DNA from: Castanea sativa
Lineage: Eukaryota; Streptophyta; Magnoliopsida; Fagales; Fagaceae
Reading direction: 5' to 3'
DNA length: 64,000 nucleotides
Assembly: GCF_040712315.1 (NCBI RefSeq)
Contig: NC_134023.1
Location: 17,989,442-18,053,441, forward strand
Shown here: one piece after another, positions 45,844 to 57,000 of the stretch
Position numbering within the stretch: position 1 is the stretch's first letter
Layout: each line of letters opens with the position of its first letter
Notes under the pieces: generated by a model
Database searches by the model: none
Told to the model about the DNA's origin: nothing
The model's input: only the letters and a program-made list of their open reading frames with translations
Position numbers and translations under genes: made by a program

Positions 45844-47621
45844 AAGGTAGTGAAGGGTTGAAATTTCTTTTTAATAACTCTATATATTTTTATAAGTAAT
45901 AATTTTTTTTTAACAATATGAATGAATGGTAATAAAGTAGTGTTACTTTAAATAAATGTGAGAAATAATAAGTAATAATAACTTTTTTTTTTTTTTGGTT
46001 GCCCACAGTGTATCCTCAAAGCTTTCAACCAGAGACTAATCACTGTTCGCGACGGGTGAGCCCATAACGGGGTAAATCGCTGGCCCAGGGAGTTTGTTTC
46101 AAAGTGTTGTTGGGGCTTAACTAGGAGGCTCACAGCCCCAGCTTTGAGCAAGTGCTCAACCACTTGGCCAACCCCACTGGGTTAGTAATAATAACTTCAT
46201 AACTCAACAATTATGAAAAATTTTGTGATAAAAATATTGTTAACATATGTTATCTAAATAACTTGAAAAAAATAATACAGTAATAATAATAATTATTATT
46301 ATAATTATAACTTCAGGACAAAATTCATAAATTCCTTATCATTTATGGATGATAGCATATCCATTATCATAATTTTTAAGATATGTAAAATTTATAGGTA
46401 TCCATTAGGAATTAATTTGGTCGGTGTAGCTATTAAAACATTTTAAAGAGATGTAAAATTTAAGGGGTATCTATTTGGATTTTATTTGGTAAGTGTATCT
46501 TTCTCAAAAAAAAATATTTGGTAAGTGTATTCATTAAAACTTTCAAGCAGACAGTATATTCTAGGAATACAATAAAGGTGTAATTAACGGTTCTTTTAAG
46601 GAATTTGGTAATAAATTATTTTAAGAAAGTTTTAATATCACTTTTTTTGAATATATAAACCTATCAAAAAATCATTTTTTTTTTCTTTTCCCATAAAAAT
46701 TTTCAAAAAATATTTCATAAACCAATGCTCGTAATACATCCATTAACTTTTCCTTACAATAAGTATATACTCTCTTCTCTCACATCGTTAAGAGTGGCAA
46801 AATCCAACATAACCCATAAACACAATATGACACAAAATTAGCAGGTTATGAGTTGAAACTTAATGAGTTTGTATTATATTTGGGTTGATACAACTGGCTC
46901 ATTCAATAAACGTGTTGTATTTGTGTCTAACTCACGGGACCTTTCTAACCTGTTTAACTAAATATTATTTTATCAATATACCCTTCAAAACCCTATGGAT
47001 ATAAACTTATTTTCTTTCTAAGTTGCATTCCCCCAAGCCCTATGGCTGCCTCTCATTCTCAATCCTTAATCTTACCTCATCTTATCTTATTTTCTTAGCC
47101 ATTGTCACCTTTTTGTCACTATGGTGCCAAGCCACTTTCGCCCTCATCCTTCACTTCTCTCTATCACTCAAAGCCCTAGTCACAACTGTCCTTTACTTTC
47201 ATCTTTGAACTCTTTGCCACCATTGTGTCATCACCGTTGTCTTTTAATTTTATTTTTTACCTTTATTTATTTTCCTTAAATTAATTACTATGATTTGACA
47301 TTTATTATTATGGTTTGTTTTGTTTGACATATTGTAATTGATTATTTGTGATATTGAGAATTTGAGATATACTTTAATTTTGAATGATTATTTGTAATTG
47401 CAGTTACACTGTTAGTTTTAAAATTTTTTTTTAAAATCTATTTGTTTGATTTTTCATAATTCAGATCAATTCAATTAATACTTTTTTTTTTCTTTTTGAT
47501 AAAATTTGATAAATAGATTGATATGACTAACTTATTTAATAAACAAGTTGCATTAGGATTAAAGAATCTTGACCTATTCAATAAACATGTCAGGTCAATG
47601 TCAACTCGTATAGTTGAATAC
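45612..47621. repeat. Tandem duplication upstream of the translocator, copy A
   Basis: About 2 kb that is repeated at 47622-49372. Shared landmarks: GAGTGAAGGGCGCGGAAGTC (45711 and 47731), TACGGAGTGTGGAAATGAAA, CCATTATCATAA, TAGGAATACAATAAAGG and CCTTTACTTTCATCTTTGAA. The copy starts less than 100 bp upstream of the translocator ATG, so it includes its promoter region. It contains the SINE at 45983-46183. No gene. Confidence 0.88.
45983..46183 (-). mobile_element. tRNA-related SINE with perfect TSD and known empty site
   Basis: Minus-strand reading starts AACCCAGTGGGGTTGGCCAA (box A-like TGGCCAAGTGGTTGAGC), continues with GTGAGCCTCCTAGTTAAGCC and ends in GGGCAACC plus poly(A). The 12-bp AGTAATAATAAC flanks it on both sides (45971-45982 and 46184-46195). 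In copy B the same place (about 47981) has AGTAATAATAAC only once. It is not related to the SINE at 14589-14754. Confidence 0.9.
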
Positions 47622-49372
47622 TAATGTATTTTTTTTTATATCATGTGTGATAAGCTAAGTAGACTCGTTTTTTTTTTTTTTGTTTGGGGGGGGGGGTTGT
47701 AAAAAATAGAGTTGGTTCTGGCTGTAACTTGAGTGAAGGGCGCGGAAGTCAGCAAATGGGGAGTACGGAGTGTGGAAATGAAAGGTTTGAAGCAACCAAA
47801 TTGAAATGGTACCACAAAACACACATCAAGTTGTTTTTTTTTTTTTTTAATTTATTTATTTAAGGTAGTGAAGGGTTGAAATTTCTTTTTAATAACTCTA
47901 TATATTTATAGCCGTAATAATTTTTTTAATAATGTAAATGATAGACAATAAAGTAGTATTACATAAAATAAATGTGAAAATTAATAAGTAATAATAACTT
48001 CATAACTGAACAATTATGAAATTTTTTGTAAAAAAAATATTGTTAACATAACATTATTTATGTTATCTAAATAACTTGAAAAAAATAATACAGTAATAAT
48101 AATAATTATTATTATAATTATAACTTCAAGAAAAAATTCATAAATTCCTTATCATTTATGGATGATAGCATATCCATTATCATAAAATTTTAAGATATGT
48201 GAAATTCAAAGGTATCCATTAGGAATTAATTTGGTCAGTGTAGCTATTAAAACATTTTAAAGAGGTGTAAAATTTAAAGGGTATCTTTTAGGATTTTATT
48301 TGGTAAGTGTATCCATTAAAACTTTCAAGCACATAGTATCCTATAGGAATACAATAAAGGGTCCAATTAGGATTTTTTTTTTGGCAAGTGTATCCATAAA
48401 AACTTTCAAGCACACATTATATTCTAGGAATACAATAAAGGTCTAATTAACAGTTCTCTTAGAGTATTTGCTAATAAATTATTTAAGAAGGTTTTCATAT
48501 CACATTTTTTTGGAGATATAAAAAACTATCAAGAAATCAGTTTTTTTTCCCATAAAAAATTTCAAAAAATATTTCCTAAACCAATACTATTAGTACATCC
48601 ATTAACTTTTCCTTGTAATAAGTATATACTCTCTTCTCTCACATCATTAAGAGTAGCAAAATCCAACACAACCCACAAACACAACACAAAATTAGTAGGT
48701 TAGGAGTTGAAACTTAACGAATTTGTATTATATTTTGGTTGACACAACTAACTCATTCAATAAACGTTTTGTGTTTGTGTCTAACTCACGAAACTTATCT
48801 AACTCATTTAACTAAATATTATTTTACCAATATACCCTTCAAAACCCTAAGGATATAAACTTATTTTCTTTCCAAGTTGCATTCTCCCAAGCCCTATAGC
48901 CGATTCTCAAACCTCAATCTCACCTTAGTTTCTTAGCAGATATCCTTTACTTTCATCTTTGAACTCTTTGCCACCATTGCGTCATCACCGTTGTCTTTTA
49001 ATTTTACTCTTACCTTTATTTATTTTCCTTAAATTAATTACTAGGATCTGTCATTAATTATTGTGGTTTATTTTGTTTGACATATTGTAATTGATTATTT
49101 GTAATATTGAAATATATTTTAATTTTGAATGATTATATTTAATTGGAGTTTTACTATTAGTTTTGAATTTTATATATTTTTTTAAAATCTATTTGTTTGG
49201 TTTTTCATAATTTAGATCAATTGAATTAATACTAAATTTTTTTTTCCCTTTTTGATAAATAGGTCGATATGACTAGCTCATTCAATAAACAAGTCATGTT
49301 AGAGTTAAGGAATCCTGACCCATTTAATAAACATGTCAAGTCAGTGTCAATTTGTATAGTTGAATACTTATA
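47622..49372. repeat. Tandem duplication upstream of the translocator, copy B
   Basis: Second copy of the roughly 2-kb unit. It lacks the SINE, has small deletions (for example in the part matching 47025-47200), and ends where the solo LTR is inserted. It carries an extra internal repeat of GGATTTTATTTGGTAAGTGT with TCCATTAAAACTTTCAAGCA around 48290-48440. Confidence 0.88.
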
Positions 49373-49378
49373 AGTTGA

Positions 49379-50129
49379 TGTAAGTGCACAATTACACCTG
49401 GCCCCAAGAACAGTTACGGGCTCAGGCCCAATGAGTCTTAAACAATATGAATTTGTAGAGTGTGGGCTTGAAACCCAGGTTAGAAGTGTGTGAGGATTAA
49501 ATGACAAGCCAAAGATTGCAAACACTCAAAAACAACGGGGAATATTGTAAATCAACCTCCTCGGACGTAAGCCAAGAGTTGTTCTTATATTATCTCTTCC
49601 TCTTTTTTCTTTTCCTTTTAGATTACAAAGTAGTCCGTCCCTATTTTCAGTTCTAAGTTGCTCCTTAAATACTCTTCTTTTTGATACTTTGTACACGTGT
49701 TGCCCCAACTCCCCCTTAGCCTAGATATTTCTTTTCTCAGTGCCTTTGAATAGTAACCAGAAGTTTCCCTTCCACTGTTCAGGTGTCACTTCCCCATTAA
49801 TGCGGCCAGGGTGGTAGGTGCAGGGTCTTTAATGTGGAGGTGGCAGCCTTTATCTTTGGTATTTCTCTAACATCGGTGCTTCCAGGACATTCAAGGGTTC
49901 ACCCCTTTTAACCATTGGTCTTGACCGTGTCATTCCCTAACCTTTACAATGAAGTCCCGGAATCTCCGATGTCCGTCCGAGGGGAAAAATCATCTTCGGC
50001 TGTACTCTCAGATCCTCGGCGTATGGGCCGACCCACAGTACTAACAAGTTCTAAACCTAGGAGCAGGTCGGCCTTCCTTAGCATGGCCCAAAGGCCCATA
50101 TACCCATCAGGGTCTTTTTACTCCCCACA
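49379..50129 (-). mobile_element. Solo LTR of the Tat family
   Basis: 751 bp with ends TGTAAGTGCACAATTACACC and TTTTTACTCCCCACA as read on the plus strand. It is flanked by GTTGA at 49374-49378 and 50130-50134. Same orientation as the full-length element. No internal region. It serves as an independent reference for deciding which LTR of the full-length copy has changed. Confidence 0.93.
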
Positions 50130-50155
50130 GTTGACATAATGAATTGTCACCCTTA

Positions 50156-50693
50156 GGCCTCGTTTGGGAGGAGGGAATGGAATGGAATGGAAAGGAATGA
50201 AAAAAAAAAAATTTAGAATATTCTTCCCTTCTCTTCCCTTGTTTGGGAGTTTAAGTGAGAGAGAATGAAATGGGTAGGAAGGAATACTCATTCCTCTCTA
50301 TTTCCTTAAAACCTCAAATTTTCATTCCCTCGAAATTGAGAGGAATGGGAGGGAATGAAATTAGATTAAATGATTTTTTTACTAAAATTCCCAAAATACC
50401 CCTATATATTCAACCATTTATTTTAAAATTGGGATCTAATAGTAATATTGTCATAAAATGATTCAATTTCATTCCCTCCATGTTGCTCCCAAACAAGATT
50501 ACTTACATTCCATTCATTTTCATTCATTTCCATTCTTTTATTTTAAAATATCCAATCAAGGTTACTTAATTTCATTCCATTCCATTCTTTTCCATTCCTT
50601 TCCCTTAGTTAAATACATTCCATTCCATTTCATTCCTTTCCATGCCCTTATTATCATTACATTCCATTCTCTTATGAACTCCCAAACGAAGCC
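50156..50693. mobile_element. PIF/Harbinger-type MITE
   Basis: 538 bp with inverted ends GGCCTCGTTTGGGAG and CTCCCAAACGAAGCC (reverse-complement pair, one mismatch) and TTA on each side (50153-50155 and 50694-50696). Inside are many GGAATGGAATG/CATTCCATTCC motifs in opposite orientation in the two halves, so the element can fold back. Confidence 0.85.
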
Positions 50694-50696
50694 TTA

Positions 50697-51597
50697 GAGC
50701 ATTCTCATTAGATATGTCAAATGCTAAATATTTGGCATTTGACACACGAAACACCAAAAAAAACTATCATGAGGTGTCTCAAATGCCAAAAATTTTGACA
50801 CATCGCTACAGTACTGTCTCAAATATGAGACGGTACAACAGAAATGGCAAAATGAAATATTCTTATTTTATTTCTGTTTTCTCTCTCCTCATCACAAATA
50901 TCTCTCTCTCTGTCTTCTCATCTCTCTCATCTCTATCTTCTCTATTCCTCTTCCACAGCACTCCGATCACCAAAGGCCACCACTTGATGCCGCCGATCTC
51001 ACTAAAGACCACCACTTGACGCCACCGATCATCTGTCTTCTCTCTCTATCTTAGCCTCTCACAATTTGCCACAGTGCTCTCCATTTACAGCTTGCCTCCG
51101 CCGCTCACCAGCAGATCACCTTTGCTGCTCGCCAGAGATCGCCTCCTCTGCTCACCAGAGATCTCCTCCTCCACTCGCCAAGTAGCTCACATCTCCTCCG
51201 ATCTCACTAAGATCTGAATCCCCTAATTTGTTTGGATTGTTTATTATGGTTCATTTTGGGGATTGAATTTGGTTTGAGAAATTGGATTGTAGTTTTGTAG
51301 GTTTGGTATTTTGAGGTGGTGGTGATTAGTGGTAGTTTTGGCTAGTGGTATTGTGGTGGGGAGGCCTGTGGTGGGGGTGGCGGTGAGGAGTTGAAATGGT
51401 TTTTTTATTTCGTATTTTTTTATATTGTTAGATTTTTTAATGTTACTTTAATATTTGTATATATTATTTTGATATTTAGAATCAAAGAATAGAAGATGTG
51501 ATAAATGATGAATTGTAAAATGGTTTGTTAAAATAATAAAGTATGCTTTTGATGTGTCAAAATGACATTTTTTATAGGAGAGCTGATGAGAATGCCC
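50697..51597. mobile_element. Second TTA-flanked TIR element, abutting the first
   Basis: 901 bp with ends GAGCATTCTCATTAG and CTGATGAGAATGCCC (inverted repeats), flanked by TTA (50694-50696, shared with the neighbouring MITE, and 51598-51600). Its centre (about 50880-51240) has CT-rich and CCACCACTTGACGCC-type repeated sequence unlike the ends, possibly captured DNA. No transposase. Confidence 0.75.
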
Positions 51598-51642
51598 TTA
51601 CACATAATAATTTGTGCCATTAATTATATTATATAATTTTTT

Positions 51643-51763
51643 TAGTATAAGTGCTTGTGAGGTTTGGAAATAAGGGCCGGGTTCAAGTCTTTAGGAAGAA
51701 GCTTCATATACATATACACTTAGATTATGCTAGCTCTATCTTGTATAAAAAAAAAAAAAAAAT
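51643..51763 (+). mobile_element. 5'-truncated SINE
   Basis: Plus-strand copy of the SINE family at 14589-14754: TATAAGTGCTTGTGAGG, box B-like GGGTTCAAGTCTT, TATACACTTAGATTATGC and TATCTTGTATAAAAA. The tRNA head before AGTATAAGTG is missing. Confidence 0.75.
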
Positions 51764-51764
51764 C

Positions 51765-54048
51765 TCATAAAATCTCACCAAGAATTTTATATATGTAATT
51801 ATTATGATACTCATGTATAGACTTTGACCCGTTTGGTTTTTTAATGATATGGATATGCTAACGGTCATATGGTCTAGTGACATTTATTCCCTTTAAGAAA
51901 ACAAAAGTGACCTTTATTCCGATTGTAGGATTTAAATATGTAATCAAATCCTCTTATTTACACTTGAAATAAAAAAATAAATAAAAAATTGTCTAGACAA
52001 AATAGATAAGTATTCTCTGAATCGATTACATCACCATCAAATAAATCGGATTCCATTAAACATTATAAAATCAATTTGCTTTTAGTGTTACATGTTTTGA
52101 CAGTTGAACTGGATTTAAGATCTCCAATTATTTTAATTATTAGTTGTTAACCTGTGCAATACAAAAGGAAGTCTATTGAAAAATATTTGTACATATTTAT
52201 TAATAAAAAAAAGTTCAATCACAAGATTTATAGAAAGATGCAAATAACTAAATGGGATGTCTCACTTACATTCCAAAATCCCCCCAAATTTTCAATAGCC
52301 AATGCAAAACAAATTTGATGGAAGCAGTGATCCAAAACAAAAATTTGAAGAAATACATTAATTAGCTTGGTAAAGTTGAAGGGGCTAGACCGAGAGCAAG
52401 CCCATCATGCCTTTTCCTATCTAACACTCTGGTAAGTATCACACACTGAGGTGTCATAAAAAAAAAAAAAAAAAAAATCACACTGAGGATTTTGGAGACT
52501 ATCAAGCAAAAAGTCCAATGAGACCTCTTCTGAATTTCTCATGAGATGGAGGGAAAATGCCTCAAGAATATTCTCCATTAATAGTTAATACTCATTCAGC
52601 GGACTATTTTAATGAATTCATTAGGCAATTCCCTTACAACTCTTTACAAAATTAATTATAAATTTTCACAACTACTCTTAATTGTAATCAATTCCCCCCC
52701 CCCCCCCCCCTATTGCTTTAGTGGTTAATATGAAAATTATTAATCGTACAAATAAATCGCATAATCCACAAAATCAGTCTAATTGTTTAAAAAAATTGAA
52801 GTTATGGAGATATAGACGGTCAAATAAGAACAGACAGGCCGAAAGAGATGTCCAAATTTAGGTTGGGAAATTTTAGATTGAACATATGCTTTAATTTTCC
52901 TTCAATATAATACCTAATATAAATGAATATCGAAAAATGCTTAACACCTTCCCAGACACACATATATATAAACTCTTGAATCAATCTCTATGATTTGTAG
53001 ATATTTATTACCTAATTCATAGGATATGTACTTTGAAGTTTAAACCATCCTAAACCTATTAAGTGACCAATCACTGTAGAAGAACCCAATATGTGATGAC
53101 AACTCTATTTTCTTTAAACAGTGTACTCTCCCAAGGTCGATCCTAAGTTGGACTTGACATTTAGCATCATAAAATCATAATTCATAACTTACTCTATATT
53201 CTTTGAACTACCAGTTCATAACTTATACATCCTTCACATAGTCTTCCATTCAATCCTTTGTTACCCACATCTATAGATTAATGTCCACCAAGATAATCCA
53301 AAAGTAGTAGTTTTGAATTGTGCAGGAAAGTTAGATTAAAACCGAAAAGCTTCCACAAATGTATATAAGCATCAAATAGTTTGCTATTTGGGAAAAACCA
53401 GCATATAATCCACACCTCATGAATTGACTCTTCATGGCACAATTAATCATTCTTTCTATTAAGTTCAGTAAATCATGAAGCTATCTAAATGACGGTTGCA
53501 TCATAATCCATTACTAATTTACTCGATCAGCAGGAACATAATTTAAATTAAGAGATCATATCATTTTAACATCATATTCTAACTTGGATTGCCAGTCATG
53601 CACAAAGTATATCTTCAATCCTGTAAAATTATGCCAACTTAGGTCTTAAGACTTTTACAAGCAGTTGGGGGTCCCTCAAACCCTACCTTGCTATACCCCT
53701 ACATTTGTTACACACCCACAAAATTGTCTGGTCTTCTAATGATGTTCTCTCACACTAAGAGAGACTAGGGCACCCAACTTAGACAACCAAGGCTGAATAA
53801 ATAAATCAAAGCTCAAGCCAAAGTACTAGTTATAGCTAGTAGCTACAAGAAGAAATAATAAAGAATTTTCCCTTAACAAAAAGGAGCTTAATCTGCAAAT
53901 CATAGCCTCCAAGAGCCAGGTAGCCTCCAAGAGCTATGCAGAAACATCCTGAGCCTCAACTTTCCCACAGAAACTGATGAACATGGATACTTTCTGAAAA
54001 TTTGACAACAAAATCTCACTTGCACAGGACTTATGCTTTGGTATGAGG
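51765..54048. other. Intergenic DNA downstream of the methyltransferase
   Basis: AT-rich, no recognisable gene. It contains an A-run at 52459-52477 and a C-run at 52694-52710. The part just below 54049 is the probable 3' UTR of the methyltransferase. Confidence 0.55.
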
Positions 54049-57000
54049 TCATCTCTTTCGACATATTGTCATGCCATCTCCAATAGGTACCTAAAGCTCC
54101 AAAAAGTTTAAGGTTATAGATCAATTCAGAAGAGTCTCGCAGAATTTGTCAAAACATAGGCAAAAATTACCATTCCCTACCATACTGATGCTTACGCGTT
54201 TGTCCTCCAGCAGACGTTTGTTGAAATTTCTAATGCTAACAGTCTTCACGTCATTTACCTTCTCAAGATATATATATATTTTTTAAATCAATTTCATTTC
54301 GAATGGACAAAACATAAAAATAAAGTCATTGATTTACCATTGGGTCACAAACTTTTCCATGCCAAAGGACATTATCAATCACGATGAGACCCCCAACTTT
54401 CACCTGCAAACTAAATCCTCACCAACTGCTTGCAGGATAATGAATGGGCAAATTTGTTCAAATAATCAAAAGGAACAGGAAAATGGATTTAGAACAGATT
54501 AATTGAACATGATATTTACTCTTACCAGTTGAAGGAGCAATTCAAAGTACTCTTGATTCTTCCTCTTCTCCGCATCAACAAATGCAAAATCATAGCTGAT
54601 TAAAAAAAGGAAATAGGTGTAAATGTTGATTTATTATTTTTGTCCCACATAAATTGGGGAAAAAGTCAGAAACTTCTGCACACAAGGAAAAGTTCATTTT
54701 AGGGCAAAAAGCAATAAGGTATTAGCACTTCAAATGCAAGGATGAAAATGTTAACATTATTTGGACTCAATCCTTAGCACAAATTGCTGTATTGTGAACA
54801 TGTAACACATGTAGAAGAGTAGAGAAATGAGAACTACTATTCATTTGAACTAGAACCCCTATAATCAAAAGAAACATTAACAAAAAGCTGTTTGTGAAAA
54901 ATGTATACTGCATTTACCTGCAAGATTCGCCATTCAGAATCAGTGATTTTAGGACGTCAGTGGCAAGTCCATATTTTACATCCACCTGATGCAAACCAAT
55001 TGTTTCAGAACTCATTAAAAGATGTAGGAGTATAAGAAATATTAATGAGAGAAACGTGGGATATATATGCAGTCCACAAATCTAAGAGGCAAAACAAACA
55101 GGAACTATCCTAGTACACAGAGTGCACACACAAGAACAGCAAAGGAAACAAAGGGAGAAAAACTTAAACTTCTGAAAATAAGTCATCTAAAAAGTCCATG
55201 AAGTAGTCATGGAGAAATTATAGGAATTGAAAGCCCAGTTGTATAACGTCTTGAGAAAAAGAAACTTGAGATGTGGTAAGGGTAACTTCTTTCCCTCAAA
55301 AGTACAAAGATTCCACTCTTTCCAAAGACAACACATGAGACATGAAAGAGCTGTCGTCCAAAGTTTCCCACTCCTATGATTGCCTAACTTCCCCTTCCAA
55401 GAAGCCAACATAGCAATTATTGAATTGGGCATTAGCCAAGTAACACCAAATAGACATAATGGTAAGTCCCACAACTCCTTAGCAATAATACAATGAAGAA
55501 GAAGATGATCCACAGACTCCCCATTTAATTTATACATACAACCCCAATCCACAATTATAACTTCACTTTTTATCCAATTATCCGAGGTCAATATTTACCT
55601 TAGTGCTTCAGTTCATGTGAAGAAAGCAACTCTAGGTGGAGCTCTAACTTTCGAAATTCTCCCCAAGGAACGGGGGTAACTCTTGCAACCCCACATATTA
55701 GCATTCCATAATAACTTATGACGTAAAATCCATGCTTGAGTGCTGAGGGCTACACCAATGTACCAGTTCCTGCCTGGTCAATTTTAACTGTATAGAGGTC
55801 ATCTTAAAAATATTCCAAAATTTCATCCACCTAATATTGAGCTTCTCTAATAAAATTGGGTTCCAATGCAACTCACCATTAACCCACTCCATATAGTTTG
55901 CTACAAGGGCATCTCTTCTCTAGCAAACTTGTACAACTCAGCATTTATCCTTGAAAGTTCCATTGCTAGTCCAATGATCATTACAAAAAATGTATTACTT
56001 CTTAAGAAGTCTTATGAGCTTTTGCAGTGTATAGGATGTGGGTTTAGTAGGCATCCATTAGCACAAGGTAGTATGCTTAGCAGATGTATAAACTTTTGAG
56101 ACAAACAAAATAAGCTAAGTCCTTATAATTGCAAGAACCAAGCACTTACAGATGCTAATACTAGCAAAGATAAAAGAGATAAAAATACTACCTTGTGCAA
56201 AACACCAGCTCGTTCATAATACTTCTTTGCAACCTCTAGAGCCTTAGCATCTCTTTCACAGGCAACCAAACGACCTGATTCTGGTAGGACTAATGCAACA
56301 GCCAATGATGAGTATCCCTGAATAAATTAAAAGAAATATATATAATCCTAAGAAGATGGTAAGTTGCTACTTCATTAAATTCACAATAAAATAAACTTTT
56401 TACTGCATGGTAAGACCGTAAGAGGTGAACCCCATAGTAGAACAAGAAAGAGAACATGAAATTCAAAGCCAGAATACAATAAAATTGTCAAACCACTTGA
56501 ACCCGATTTGATTATTGAATCCATATTTATTTAGATTGTCATTACTATGGTTAACGTGTAAACCAAGAGAACGTTTAACCACTTTAGTTGTAAATCAAAA
56601 GAATGTTACTTAGATTTTTACCTAACCATGGTGTAAATCAAGAAAATTTTATTTTGATTTAACCAGCCAAGGTGTAAATTAAGAAATATTTATGTTTTGA
56701 TTTTTAACCAACTGCACTGTAGATCATGAGAATTAGTTATAAAAGCAAAATTCTTCTCAAGGCCCTAATTAGTCCCATTGACATAAGTAATAGCAAGGCA
56801 AGGAGATATTTGGCCCCTCTCACTGTAAACCAGTATGGCCTCCTCCTCCAAGAGCCTACCCAACACGTTCTCAACAAGCCATCCATTAGGTAAGATAAAT
56901 TTTGAACTATTTTGGTGTTTTACTGCACATGGATGATGTCTTGCCTTTTTTTTTTTTCAATGTCATGGAGGATGGGGGTGTGATGGCAAGTGCCTTGACT

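Noticed and set aside
52694..52710. C homopolymer as a possible structural signal
   Set aside because: A single C-run without partner runs; it does not form a G-quadruplex pattern and may be of uncertain length in the assembly.
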